Below, piece by piece: positions 45,941 to 56,469 of a stretch of DNA of 64,000 bases. A program made the position numbers and the translations under genes. Source of the DNA: Pantoea cypripedii (lineage in GTDB: Bacteria > Pseudomonadota > Gammaproteobacteria > Enterobacterales > Enterobacteriaceae). The notes beneath the pieces are model-generated. The model made no database searches and was not told the origin of the DNA. It saw only the letters and a list, made by a program, of their open reading frames with translations. The stretch's first letter is position 1. The number at the start of each line of letters is the position of its first letter. Location of the stretch: NCBI RefSeq assembly GCF_002095535.1, contig NZ_MLJI01000002.1, forward strand, positions 1,201,752 through 1,265,751, in the 5' to 3' direction.

Positions 45941-46708
45941 ATGTTTACTTCACCTTTTAACGTTTCTTCGCTCGGCCGTAATGCAATCTTTGGTTTAATG
46001 ATGAGCGCCAGCTTTGTCTCTTACGCTGCCAGCCTGACAGCGGGATCGCCTCCTTCCAGCGCACCAACGACTTTTCTCGATACGAAAACTGGCAAGATTG
46101 AGGGCTTCATGCCGGATGTCGCACATGAAGTAGCAAAACGGGAAAATCTTGATATCAACTATACCGCCGTACCTTTTGCCACACTGATTAAGTCGGTAAT
46201 TGCCGGTAAAATTGACGTCATTGTTGCAGGTATGACACCGACAACGGAACGGGCAAAGCGCATTTCGTTTTCACAGCCGGTTACTGCTTTTGGTGCCGGG
46301 CTGGTAGTTCGTGATGATAACCACAAAACTTACTCCTCATGGCAGGATCTCAAAGGAGAGGTGGTGGGAAGCATGGCCGGAACCGATTACACGCAAAGTT
46401 TGATGAAAAGCGGCATTGCAAAAGACGTTAAAGTATATGACAGCCCGGCAGACATGACGCGTGACCTGGCGCTTGGTCGTATAGCTGCGGGATTAAATGA
46501 TTACCCAATACTGAAGGCTCAGGAAAATGTGGGGGACCTCAAGGGTATGCATGTTGTAGAAGGATATAAGCCGGAATCCGTCTCGCCGATTGCATTTGGT
46601 GTGAAAAAAGGTAATGAAGCATTACTGGCAAAAATTGATTCAGCGCTGACAGCTATGAAAGCGGATGGTTCTCTGGATAAGCTGAAAGCTAAATGGAGTA
46701 TGCCATAA
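45941..46708 (+). CDS. Polar amino-acid ABC substrate-binding protein
   Basis: The 255-residue protein has a signal sequence (NAIFGLMMSASFVSYAAS) and the SBP_bac_3 fold: TKTGKIEGFMPDVAHEVAKR, VPFATLIKSVIAGKIDVIVAGM, TTERAKRISFSQPV, GSMAGTDYTQSLM. It would capture an amino acid in the periplasm for the adjacent transporter. It is the only gene of this cassette that is still intact. Confidence 0.9.
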   Translation: MFTSPFNVSSLGRNAIFGLMMSASFVSYAASLTAGSPPSSAPTTFLDTKTGKIEGFMPDVAHEVAKRENLDINYTAVPFATLIKSVIAGKIDVIVAGMTPTTERAKRISFSQPVTAFGAGLVVRDDNHKTYSSWQDLKGEVVGSMAGTDYTQSLMKSGIAKDVKVYDSPADMTRDLALGRIAAGLNDYPILKAQENVGDLKGMHVVEGYKPESVSPIAFGVKKGNEALLAKIDSALTAMKADGSLDKLKAKWSMP

Positions 46709-46727
46709 GCTTTGTATGGGAAATGGA

Positions 46728-47334
46728 ATGAACAAATAGACTGCCGAAGTAAGTGTTCATGAATCGCCGGAGAAGGATATTGGTTCGCGCTTACGGCAAA
46801 TTCGCAAAGCGCGGAACATGACCATCAATGAACTGGCTGCGTTAGCTAACGTTTCAGCGGGAGCAATCAGCCAGATTGAACGTAATCTGACTAACCTTAC
46901 CATTCTGGTATTAGAACAATTGAGGCTGGTACTAAAAGTCCCTCTCACCGCATTTCTTGAGGAAACGGCTCCTTCTCTACATGGCATCGAGCATTTTGTC
47001 CGACGTAGTGCTGGACGCCCACATTTTTACGTGGGTAAGCGTGGCATTGCCAAAATGATGCTGTCACCGGCAGGTGAACACGATATTCAATTTATGTTTA
47101 TTGTGATTCCACTAGGTTTGCGCTCGGAAGAAATGTTATTGGGGCTGGGTGAAAAAGCCGGGTTGCTGATGAGCGGAGAACTGACTCTTGAGCTTGCAGG
47201 CGATAGCACTACCTTATATCCCGGAGACAGTTTTCAGTTCATTAGCTCGCTGATTCATAGAATTTTTTAATCATACTAACAAAAATGCACAGGTACTATG
47301 GATAATGCATATTAAGTCAGCTCACCAATTTTGA
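46728..47334 (+). pseudogene. XRE-cupin transcriptional regulator, two lesions
   Basis: From ATG 46728 the frame is MNK-stop (TAG 46737) and then reads on in the same frame: ESPEKDIGSRLRQIRKARNM, INELAALANVSAGAISQIER (helix-turn-helix), and a cupin domain ending YPGDSFQFISSLIHR. Near 47262 an extra base shifts the end, which should read FFNHTNKNAQVLW. Such regulators commonly control neighbouring amino-acid uptake and oxidation genes. Confidence 0.78.
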
Positions 47335-47357
47335 ACGTGCTATGTAGGGGACGATTT

Positions 47358-48171
47358 ATGCGCGTAAAGGTTGATGCAGTGCCAGACAGTCCGACCTTTC
47401 CTGAACAGGCTGATGTGATCGTGATCGGCGGAGGGATCATCGGTACGTCGGTTGCTTATGAACTGGCGAAGCGCGGTGTATCAGTAGCGCTGTTCGAAAA
47501 AGGGGGGATGGGATGTGAGCAATCCAGCCGGAACTGGGGCTGGGTTCGCCAACAAAACCGCGACATTTACGAACTTCCAATGGCCATGCACAGCCTGCAA
47601 CGTTGGTCTGAGCTGAGTGATGAGATTGGCAAAGATTTAGGCTTCCGATGTACCGGCATACTGTACGGTACCTCTAGCACAGAAGAGCTTGCAAAATGGG
47701 AGAACTGGGGCCAGCAGGCGAAAAATATTAGATTTCACAGTTAGTTGCTTTCGGCAAAAGAAGAACTGGAACGTGTTGGTGGCAAAACAGCGTGGATCGG
47801 TGGCGTCTGGTCGCCAACTGATGGTCGGGCAGAGCCATCACAGGCAGTTCCTGTACTGGCAATGGGGGCGCAAAAACACGGAGCTAATATTCAACAGCGT
47901 TGCTCGGTGCAAGGAATGGACATCAGTGGCGGACGCGTATCAAGAGTCTGGACGGAGCGCGGCCTGGTCAAAACTAGTCGGGTCATCTGCTCTGGTGAGG
48001 CGTGGAGTTCGCGTTTCGGCACACGTTATGGGATTGAGCTACCGAGCGCCAACATACTGGGTACAGCATTCAAGACCACCGTGGCAGCAGAAATAACCAA
48101 AGGCTGCCTGAGTATTCCAGGGCTGGCAATGCGTCGTCGTCTGGATGGAAGTTACACTGTAGCAATTACGG
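47358..48171 (+). pseudogene. FAD-dependent amino-acid oxidoreductase (DadA-like), broken and truncated
   Basis: The Rossmann motif VIVIGGGIIGTSVAYELAKR and GCEQSSRNWGWVRQQNRD identify a DAO-family enzyme that oxidises an amino acid. A TAG at 47742-47744 interrupts it after NIRFHS; the frame then continues LLSAKEELERVGGKTAW to the IS21 end at 48172, losing roughly the last third. With the transporter and regulator it formed an amino-acid scavenging cassette. Confidence 0.85.
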
Positions 48172-48245
48172 GTGTTAGCAGCAATGGAATAGTGACCCAC
48201 CCCAGCAGCTGAATTTTGACCCTGGGGTTAAGCTGCTCTCTCTGA

Positions 48246-50059
<1,814 letters not shown>

Positions 50060-50130
50060 TCAGGTGGGTCAAATTACAACTGCTGTTGTTAAACAAAGGT
50101 GGGTCAAAGTTCGACTGCTGTTGACAAACG

Positions 50131-50310
50131 GTAGAACATCCGTTTGGGACAATTAAAATGTGGATGGGTGCAACGCACTTTCTGATGCGGAAATTTAAAA
50201 ATGTCAGTACGGAAATGAGTCTACATATATTGGCTTATAACCTGAAAAGGATGATATCGATATGGGGTACTAGAGGATTTATATTTCAGCTTCAGGAACA
50301 ATACGGCTAA
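50131..50310 (+). pseudogene. Transposase C-terminal remnant (IS1182-like)
   Basis: The frame reads VEHPFGTIKMWMGATHFLMR then STEMSLHILAYNLKRMISI and stops at 50310. This is the conserved end of DDE transposases of the IS1182/IS4-like type, containing the catalytic Glu (EHPFGTIK). The rest is gone; it starts exactly at the IS21 right end. Confidence 0.78.
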
Positions 50311-50587
50311 CGGTTCCGGCCGTTTTATCCTCCAGTAACAAATATCAGGCTCTTCCCCGCAATAAAAACTTCTGATACACCCGAATAAAATCACAGATTA
50401 CCTCGTCAACTTAAACAATATTCTCAAAACACAGATGAGAAATATTGTTAGGCTACTTAAAGCTATGAGTTTTCACACAGCCTGCGCTCAAAGCAGACTT
50501 AGCAGCCCTGCAATTAACTATTTTGTGCCAGAGGCTGGCCTTTTGTCACAAGGCTAATTTTGTCAATGATGTTACAGTCAGGATTTA

Positions 50588-50959
50588 ATGAGGATGAAAG
50601 CAATGCTCCTGGAAAAGCTAAAAGTGCTCGAATGTACCCTTCATCATTCAAGGCGGAATGACAGGAAATGGCTTGAGCGACTCCTCCATCCTGAGTTCCG
50701 GGAAATCACACGTTCAGGAGTGATGGTTGACCGTGCGGAGACGATAGCATCTCTGTTAAGCGAGAAAACTATATCGCCCATTCTCAGCAGTAATTTCCGG
50801 CTTACCGCCCTGGGAGAAGGCTGTGCCATACTTCACTACAGAACAATTTATACAGACGGCAGCCGTGAATCCCTTCGTTCATCATGCTGGCTTCGCTCTG
50901 AGGGGGATCAGTGGACTTTGGTTTTCCATCAGGGCACACCAGCAGAAGGAGCTGCGTAG
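50588..50959 (+). CDS. SnoaL/DUF4440-like protein
   Basis: The roughly 120-residue protein resembles NTF2-like DUF4440 proteins: LEKLKVLECTLHHSRRNDRK, WLERLLHPEFREITRSGVMV, ILHYRTIYTDG and SSCWLRSEGDQWTLVFHQGT. The biochemical role is unknown. The segment 50311-50587 upstream shows no gene. Confidence 0.75.
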   Translation: MRMKAMLLEKLKVLECTLHHSRRNDRKWLERLLHPEFREITRSGVMVDRAETIASLLSEKTISPILSSNFRLTALGEGCAILHYRTIYTDGSRESLRSSCWLRSEGDQWTLVFHQGTPAEGAA

Positions 50960-51012
50960 GTTCGTTGCCGACATGTTATTTTCGAGAACACAGCGCAAAG
51001 GAGAGCGTATTT

Positions 51013-51270
51013 ATGCGGAAAATAGTTGTCGTGCCATACGATGAGAAATGGCCTGAAATGTTTGAAGCTGAAAGTTTATTGATTCAGATATTAGCAAACT
51101 GGATGGCAGCATTGCTCTGCAAGAACGATACTCATCGTTACAGCGCACTTAAAGCGAACTTTATCGAGTGTCATCTGCAACTGGCGCTGATTGACGCAAA
51201 CGATAGAGATAGATTAAGTTCGTTACCGGAAAGTTGTGTTCACTCTATTGGAAACACTCAGCTGTCATGA
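51013..51270 (+). pseudogene. GrpB/UPF0157-like N-terminal fragment
   Basis: MRKIVVVPYDEKWPEMFEAE is the typical start of GrpB-family proteins (usually about 170 residues). After that the sequence no longer resembles the family, and it ends at 85 residues. It is probably a truncated or fused gene. AGGAG lies 10-15 bases upstream. Confidence 0.55.
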
Positions 51271-51402
51271 CTGAAATGTCTGCTGTGCGCGCATTGTTTC
51301 CCTTATACATTTGTATGCCAGATTGCTTTGTGTCAGTTTCGGAAGCAGCTGATACTATTGAGTTAATCACGGTAATCTAATGTCGGTATAAAGGAGATCC
51401 TA

Positions 51403-51780
51403 ATGAAAGCACTTTCTATAGTTCGCCCAGCCGGAACACAAATCGCAAATGGTCTGAAAACGCTAGAAATAAGGCGATGGCATCCTGAAGTTCAGGCCGG
51501 GGAAGAGATATTACTGGTTGAAAATGAGCACTTCCTTACAGCAGATGGTCAAGAGGAATTAGGCAGGGCCGTAGCCGTCATTACTTTTGGGGAAATCAGA
51601 GAGTTTAGACGGGAGGATATTCCTCAAGCGTGTGCATCTTATTATGAAGACGGGTTGCTGGCATGGGAGATAAAGACAATTAAGAAAATCGATAATCCAT
51701 TCTCAATCCGTGCAGCACGGAAGCTTTACGAGATCGATGACACAGTTATCCATTCTGTGCCGCTAACAAAAATTCGGTAA
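51403..51780 (+). CDS. ASCH-domain protein
   Basis: The 125-residue protein has the ASCH-type start MKALSIVRPAGTQIANGLKTLEIRRW and a beta-rich body (ILLVENEHFLT, AVAVITFGEIREF). ASCH domains resemble PUA folds and are thought to bind RNA or modified nucleosides. GGAG precedes ATG 51403. It stands alone. Confidence 0.8.
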   Translation: MKALSIVRPAGTQIANGLKTLEIRRWHPEVQAGEEILLVENEHFLTADGQEELGRAVAVITFGEIREFRREDIPQACASYYEDGLLAWEIKTIKKIDNPFSIRAARKLYEIDDTVIHSVPLTKIR

Positions 51781-51892
51781 ATCCCGCTAAAAAGTGTTCC
51801 CAGAGCCGAAAGTCCGATTTTCGCTGTTAGTTTAAGTCTGAGCTGATACACCTCTGAGTGAGCGATAACACGGTCTATATGTGACGCTTACT
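51781..51892. mobile_element. IS66-type end fragment
   Basis: TGACGCTTAC at 51883-51892 is the inverted GTAAGCGTC end seen in the IS66 elements A and D. The methylase gene stops being recognisable exactly there, so this is the insertion boundary of a mostly deleted IS66. Confidence 0.6.
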
Positions 51893-52288
51893 GATAAATG
51901 GCTTATCCCTGAATTGTTCATCAACGTTACCGAGCTGCAGCTGCGCCATCATCCTGCCAACCGGCCACGGTGTGAAAAACTGACCGCGGTATTTATCCCC
52001 CATCTCAAGCTGCATAAAGACCCGCCCGAGAAAATCGCCAGGCTCCTCCTCCAGCCCGCTGACCACATGCGCCAGCAGATGCGCCATGTTCTCCACGTCG
52101 GGCTTTTCGAACCGGGACACGATGCGCAGATACTTCTGCTCGCGCTTTTCACAGAACTGCAGCCGATTCTCCAGTGCGATGACGCTGCAGCTGATGAAGT
52201 CCTCAAATACCTGATGCCGGCGATGGTAACGGGCCATCTGACTGAAGAGTGAAAGAAAGGCTTTTTCGTGGTTGATGACATTTTTCAT
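51893..52288 (-). pseudogene. N-6 DNA methylase-like plasmid protein, N-terminal fragment
   Basis: MKNVINHEKAFLSLFSQMAR leads to GDKYRGQFFTPWPVGRMMAQ, the QFFTP motif typical of N6-adenine methylase-like proteins. The frame runs into an IS66 end after about 132 residues and stops at 51875, so the AdoMet and catalytic motifs downstream are lost. Confidence 0.72.
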
Positions 52289-52330
52289 GCGTGCGACCTC
52301 AGATACAGAGAACACGCACCCGGAGGGACA
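52286..52330 (-). promoter_or_regulatory. Hairpin leader before the methylase fragment
   Basis: On the minus strand GTGCG...CGCAC closes over the GAGG ribosome site just before the ATG. A second GGAACACAGTGTTCC-like hairpin lies upstream. It is one of eight similar leaders. Confidence 0.5.
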
Positions 52331-52415
52331 CTGTGTTCCCTTCAGGGTGAAAAAACGGCCACAGCTTTCGCTGTGGCCGGTCAGTGAAGCCGGATAAACC
52401 GGCTTTGTGTCATTG

Positions 52416-53366
52416 CTATGCGCGGATACTGCCGTAGTGCGCACGGGTGGTAACAGGGACAGCGGCCGTTTCCGGCGTGACCAGGAACATACGGGCCCCC
52501 TCGCTGGCTGCTGACTGCCGCAGCGCCTCAGCCGAGTACGGACCACTGTCTACGTGGTCACCCCGGTCAAAGCAGTTATAGCCTGACGTACTGTCATCCG
52601 GTGAAATCCAGTAGTGACGGATTTCACAGTCAAACAGCTGTGACATTTGCCCCATGACCTCACCTGACGGCGGATACCAGGGCGATGTGAAGTTCAGCGT
52701 GAGTGAACCCACTTCATCGCGGCTCCAGAGGGACTGATGACCCGCCGGAAACGCCATGCCAAAGAGCTGCATGTAAAGTTCAGTCGTAGTGCACAGCCCG
52801 GTGAACAGACCACTTTCGCCACTGAGCTCGGTGGCCAGACGTGACGGCATCACCATCAGCATGTCACAGGGACAGGTGGTCTCCGGCATGATGCTGAGCC
52901 ATTCCCAGCGTTCCTGCGGGTCAAACGGACCACCAGCGCCGGCAACGCCAAACCAGTCGGCATAATGTACGGCCATCAGCTGCGCCATTATCTGCCGTGC
53001 TGCAAAGGGAATGGCTTCCCATTTCAGCGCACCGATGCCGGACTGCAGCCTGATTTTCTCCATGCGGGAGAGCGTCCTGCTATCAAGCCACGCATCCTGC
53101 TCCAGCAGCTCGATAAAGTGCTGGAACGCCTGGTTGGAGGAGGTCTGCGCGCCCGTACCGGATGCAGTCAGCATCGGATACGGGGCGTACTCCACTGCCC
53201 TGACGGGCTTCAGTATGCCGGCACAACCGGCGAGAAACAGCTTTATCGCCTGCCGGATAGCGTGGCGGTAAAGCGGTTTTTCAGTGCCGGTAATCCAGGG
53301 CTGCATCACATCGAGGCAGACGGATTTACCGGTGATTTCCAGACGGTTATGGCACCATGAAAACAT
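52416..53366 (-). CDS. DUF1281-family plasmid protein, second copy
   Basis: The 316-residue protein starts MFSWCHNRLEITG and carries IKLFLAGCAGILKPV, EYAPYPML, TLNFTSPWYPPSGEVM and YNCFDRGDHVDSG, clearly homologous to the protein at 20608-21570. Function unknown. It is followed by a CCACAGCTTTCGCTGTGG hairpin terminator near 52360-52377. Its leader (53367-53440) has strong stems. Confidence 0.8.
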   Translation of the reverse strand: MFSWCHNRLEITGKSVCLDVMQPWITGTEKPLYRHAIRQAIKLFLAGCAGILKPVRAVEYAPYPMLTASGTGAQTSSNQAFQHFIELLEQDAWLDSRTLSRMEKIRLQSGIGALKWEAIPFAARQIMAQLMAVHYADWFGVAGAGGPFDPQERWEWLSIMPETTCPCDMLMVMPSRLATELSGESGLFTGLCTTTELYMQLFGMAFPAGHQSLWSRDEVGSLTLNFTSPWYPPSGEVMGQMSQLFDCEIRHYWISPDDSTSGYNCFDRGDHVDSGPYSAEALRQSAASEGARMFLVTPETAAVPVTTRAHYGSIRA

Positions 53367-53440
53367 TGTGAAACTCCTCTTGTCGGTTAAAACGAAAAGA
53401 GGGCATCTCCCTGAGGAAGATGCCCTCAGGGGGATGATGG
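53367..53440 (-). promoter_or_regulatory. Two-hairpin leader of the DUF1281 gene
   Basis: The perfect 10 bp stem GAGGGCATCT / AGATGCCCTC (53399-53408 with 53418-53427) is followed by CCTCTTTT / AAGAGGAG. The second arm of the latter is the ribosome site six bases from the ATG. Confidence 0.65.
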
Positions 53441-53462
53441 CGGCCGTGGCCGCCGGGTCAGG

Positions 53463-54446
53463 TTATGCCGCCTGTTCCGTATTCCGGTTCAGGGGCTCAA
53501 GTAAATATTCCGAGGCTTCCCGGGCGAACCGGCAGGCGCGGAAAATCGCTTTTTTGTCTTCACGAAGGGCTTTCAGCCAGCCGGCCAGGTAGCTCTCATG
53601 CTGCACGTCGCCGGTGATACCGAGTTCCGCACAGAGAAAGGCACTGCCGGTCTCCGCTATCAGCTCTTCGAATGCATACACAGGGTCACCGAACTGTCGC
53701 GATGACGAGGTGATGCCTTCCCGGTTCAGGCGGCTGCTGTGGCCGGTGGCGTGCACCAGCTCGTGCAGCAGCGTGGACCAGTAGTCCGCTTCTGTCCGGA
53801 ACTGTGACACCGCCGGTATCACGATGCAGTCGGCACCCGGCCGGTAATACGCGCGGTCCTGCCGGCGATGGTCGCAGCCAACGCCAGTGGCGCTGAGTAT
53901 CTGCCGAGTCTGATGCAGTTGAGCTGCACTGAGTTCAGAGGGCCGTTCTGCCTCCACCGTGTCGGGCTGTTCACCCTGCACGGATTCGGGCAGTCCGTCG
54001 CACTGGGCAACGTTGAACAACTGCAACTGCTTCAGCATGGCCAGTTGCTCCATGACCGGTTCGCCGTCACGGAACAGCAGATTATTGCTGCTGTCCCTGG
54101 CCTGTTTCTCAAACGGTTTGTAGATGATGGCCAGCGCGCTGGTCTCATTCTTCCTGACGTAACCGCCGGCATCTTTCGCCTGGCGGAAGGTCAGCCAGCG
54201 GTCGGACGTGTACCCGTGTTCTTCAGCGGCCATCCACAGCAGCGGAACGTTAATACCGCTGTAGGTACGGCCGGTGACGGCGTTGACCGGCAGGCTGCTG
54301 CCGTGCACATTCTGAGCAGCACGCCACGGGCGCCGCCAGGGCGGTACGCCGTTTTCGAGCGCCAGAATGATTTTGTCAGTGACCTGCTGATACAGGTCGG
54401 GAGTATGCACTGCCGCCGCTTTACGCCGGCCGGTGGTTGTCTTCAT
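53463..54446 (-). CDS. ardC: ArdC-type antirestriction protein
   Basis: The 327-residue protein has the N-terminal ssDNA-binding domain of ArdC (YQQVTDKIILALENGVPPWR, GRTYSGINVPLLW, ALAIIYKPFEKQA) and a C-terminal zinc metallopeptidase domain with HELVHATGHSSRLNRE followed by AFEELIAETGSAFL. ArdC proteins bind single-stranded DNA and protect incoming plasmid DNA against restriction. ATG 54446 is chosen because the family homology begins there. Confidence 0.92.
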   Translation of the reverse strand: MKTTTGRRKAAAVHTPDLYQQVTDKIILALENGVPPWRRPWRAAQNVHGSSLPVNAVTGRTYSGINVPLLWMAAEEHGYTSDRWLTFRQAKDAGGYVRKNETSALAIIYKPFEKQARDSSNNLLFRDGEPVMEQLAMLKQLQLFNVAQCDGLPESVQGEQPDTVEAERPSELSAAQLHQTRQILSATGVGCDHRRQDRAYYRPGADCIVIPAVSQFRTEADYWSTLLHELVHATGHSSRLNREGITSSSRQFGDPVYAFEELIAETGSAFLCAELGITGDVQHESYLAGWLKALREDKKAIFRACRFAREASEYLLEPLNRNTEQAA

Positions 54447-54480
54447 GGGATGCAGCCTCTGAGTGCGGGGCGCATCCCTG
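54447..54480 (-). promoter_or_regulatory. Hairpin leader of ardC
   Basis: GGGATGC and GCATCCC form a stem that ends directly at the ATG, with the AGAGG ribosome site in the loop. Confidence 0.6.
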
Positions 54481-54518
54481 CCCGGTGGCGGACGATGCGC
54501 CACCGGTGAGTGGAAAAA

Positions 54519-55130
54519 TCAGTAATAACGTAAGGAGCCGTCGGACATCACCGAATGGATACGGTCACGTACGCTCCCGACCGCACGGTCAAACATCTCG
54601 CGGTCACCCGGCTTCGCCCGTTTTGAGTCCAGGCGTATCACCTGGTCCAGCACACGCCATGCCTGTGCGCGCCAGCTGAGACGTTCAGAATCCCCCACGC
54701 AGGCGTGGAAGTGGCGTAACGACTGGTCGTACAGCCACTGAATCCGGTCACGGTATTCGCCCACCGGCACATACACCTTAAGTGGCGGAGGCGTTTCCTT
54801 ATGAACAGTCAGTGCATTATTCAGGTCACTGATAACGGGCTTCATGAGCAGGTCGTGATGGTCATTCAGCACAGCATCGAACATGCTCTGCGCCATAAAG
54901 GTTTTAAATGAGAATTCCCTGTCAGGAATCAACGCATCGGCAAGTGCTGACCAGTCTGCATCTTTTGACGGATTGCAGCCGACAGCCCAGGCTTTCAGCC
55001 ACTCCCCCGGACGTCTATCATCCGGTATGCGGATATAAATCCCCAGGGTCTTTTCAAGTATCAGCGGTCGCTGCATACCCAGGTTCTGAGTGAGCAGCGG
55101 GCGAAGTTCTGTTGATGTAAAACGGATCAT
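54519..55130 (-). CDS. Hypothetical plasmid protein, 203 aa
   Basis: A soluble protein starting MIRFTSTELRPLLTQNLGMQ with GGAGGG before the ATG. Segments RPLILEKTLGIYIRIPDDRR and YRDRIQWLYDQSLRHFHACV are well formed, but no family is recognised. It lies 72 bp upstream of ardC on the same strand. Confidence 0.65.
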   Translation of the reverse strand: MIRFTSTELRPLLTQNLGMQRPLILEKTLGIYIRIPDDRRPGEWLKAWAVGCNPSKDADWSALADALIPDREFSFKTFMAQSMFDAVLNDHHDLLMKPVISDLNNALTVHKETPPPLKVYVPVGEYRDRIQWLYDQSLRHFHACVGDSERLSWRAQAWRVLDQVIRLDSKRAKPGDREMFDRAVGSVRDRIHSVMSDGSLRYY

Positions 55131-55195
55131 GTTCCCTCCGGGTAACGATAAAGAGGAAACCTCCCCGGGAGGGAAGGTCCCTCCGGGAAGTGTTA
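55131..55195 (-). promoter_or_regulatory. Two-hairpin leader
   Basis: The stem GTTTCCTC / GAGGGAAC (55153-55160 with 55131-55138) contains the ribosome site next to the ATG. The upstream stem CCCGGAGGGA / TCCCTCCCGGG lies at 55161-55190. Confidence 0.65.
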
Positions 55196-55210
55196 ATCAG
55201 TAAACGAGAT

Positions 55211-55519
55211 TCAGTTGAAGCGGTAACGCAGCCCGGCCATCTGCTGTGCCATCTGCCGTCCGGCCCGTAAAGCCTTACGGGCAGTGGCAAACTGACCGGC
55301 GCTGGCCAGTTGCTGATACTGCCAGTCGCGTGAACTGTAACCCGTTCTGCGCGAAATGATGGCGGTAAAACCGCCATCAGACTGGACGACCTCCGCACGG
55401 AAACTGCTGTGGCCGCTGCGGTTGGTGAACCATTCAGCCTGTCGCTGCCGCATTGCCTCTGAAAGGCAACTGAGCAGGCGGGTGGTACGGGTGATAAGTA
55501 ACAGCATTATACTGTTCAT
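55211..55519 (-). CDS. Small basic hypothetical protein, 102 aa
   Basis: It starts MNSIMLLLITRTTRLLSCLS at ATG 55519 with AGGAG in the leader stem. A Gln/Arg/Ala-rich C-terminus (LASAGQFATARKALRAGRQM) suggests a helical nucleic-acid-binding protein. No family recognised. Confidence 0.6.
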   Translation of the reverse strand: MNSIMLLLITRTTRLLSCLSEAMRQRQAEWFTNRSGHSSFRAEVVQSDGGFTAIISRRTGYSSRDWQYQQLASAGQFATARKALRAGRQMAQQMAGLRYRFN

Positions 55520-55605
55520 GGTTTTCTCCTGAATAAATGCGGAGAAAACCGTCACCGCAGATGCAGGGAGGTTGTCCCCGCATGGGTTTAAGCCTTTGTC
55601 ATGAG
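55520..55605 (-). promoter_or_regulatory. Two-hairpin leader
   Basis: A perfect 10 bp stem GGTTTTCTCC / GGAGAAAACC (55541-55550 with 55520-55529) abuts the ATG, and AGGAG is in its second arm. A second hairpin (ATGCGGGG...CCCTGCAT) lies upstream. Confidence 0.72.
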
Positions 55606-55628
55606 TGACGCCAGCGTTTGGTTAATGA

Positions 55629-55946
55629 CTAACCAAAGTGATGATAAAAAGCGTTATCCGGATCGTCCGGGTTAAAGGTACGGCTGGCAGGAATGTTAAT
55701 TCTCATGGCGCAACCGCAGGCTGGGTGATAACGATGACGGAAACGATGGATGCAGCGTTTTCCAGACCACAGAACGCGTTTTTCCACTGTCTCCATGTAC
55801 TGCCAGACTTCACCATCATTATCAGCAACAGTAGGGTCCTGAAGTGAACGGTTTGACTTATGCTTTGCCAGTTTACTCCACATCCGGTGCCATTCGTTGC
55901 TGTTATGTTTAACGAGTAATAAAGAATCAAATGTCAGTGTATTCAC
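55629..55946 (-). CDS. Hypothetical protein, 105 aa
   Basis: It starts at GTG 55946 (NTLTFDSLLLVKHNSNEWHR). A Trp/His/Arg-rich protein with two Cys near residues 66 and 76-78 (KRCIHRF, PACGCAM). No family recognised. The GTG is fixed by the leader hairpin carrying AGAGGA. Confidence 0.58.
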   Translation of the reverse strand: MNTLTFDSLLLVKHNSNEWHRMWSKLAKHKSNRSLQDPTVADNDGEVWQYMETVEKRVLWSGKRCIHRFRHRYHPACGCAMRINIPASRTFNPDDPDNAFYHHFG

Positions 55947-56012
55947 AGGTAAATCCTCTTCAGTAAAATAAGAGGATTTGTCTCCGTATGGAGAAAATCC
56001 CCATACGGGTTC
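55947..56012 (-). promoter_or_regulatory. Two-hairpin leader
   Basis: The perfect stem AAATCCTCTT / AAGAGGATTT (55970-55979 with 55951-55960) hides the AGAGGA ribosome site. The second perfect stem CCGTATGG / CCATACGG is at 55984-55991 with 56001-56008. Confidence 0.75.
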
Positions 56013-56023
56013 AGCGCATCACC

Positions 56024-56395
56024 TCAGAAATCAGCTTCGCTGTTTTCCATAGTCAGAAACCACTCTTCGTCTTCGACTGCGCTTTTGTAGAAATACGTCC
56101 AGGCTTCTTTATCAATACATTCTGCCATGCGGCAAAGGTCGTTAAAGAATGCCTCCCATGAGACCGGTATAAGTTTTCGGACTCGCAGTTCAGCCAGTTC
56201 CCGGGCAACAGAAGCTATATCCCAGACGTAAAAAGGAAAGCCGTCTTCATCTGTCCCGGTATTAAGGTCAAGGCGGCGAAGCGCTGCGATACTCAGCAGC
56301 TTGCCTTCCGCTTTTGCCAGCGTGATTTTGTGAGCGATCTGCTCGCTGGCATAGTGAGACTCGTAATAATCAAACAATGAGTGTGATAAAGGCAT
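56024..56395 (-). CDS. Hypothetical protein, 123 aa
   Basis: An acidic soluble protein, MPLSHSLFDYYESHYASEQI with a segment ITLAKAEGKLLSIAALRRLD and a very acidic tail (EDEEWFLTMENSEADF). No family recognised. Acidic small proteins in such regions can be DNA mimics, but nothing else supports that here. Confidence 0.58.
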   Translation of the reverse strand: MPLSHSLFDYYESHYASEQIAHKITLAKAEGKLLSIAALRRLDLNTGTDEDGFPFYVWDIASVARELAELRVRKLIPVSWEAFFNDLCRMAECIDKEAWTYFYKSAVEDEEWFLTMENSEADF

Positions 56396-56455
56396 GATCG
56401 GGTTCCTGTGAAGGAAACCCGCCCGGGAGGGAGCAGGTCCCCGTCGGGTGAGATG
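56396..56455 (-). promoter_or_regulatory. Two-hairpin leader
   Basis: GGGTTTCCT / AGGAACCC (56412-56420 with 56400-56407) holds the ribosome site four bases from the ATG. The CCCGGGAGGGA / TCCCCGTCGGG stem lies upstream. Confidence 0.65.
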
Positions 56456-56469
56456 AATGCCTGACTCAG

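Noticed and set aside
46818..47270. Regulator starting at the internal ATG 46818 as an intact gene
   Set aside because: This start removes the first helix of the helix-turn-helix, and the C-terminus is still frameshifted, so the gene is treated as broken.
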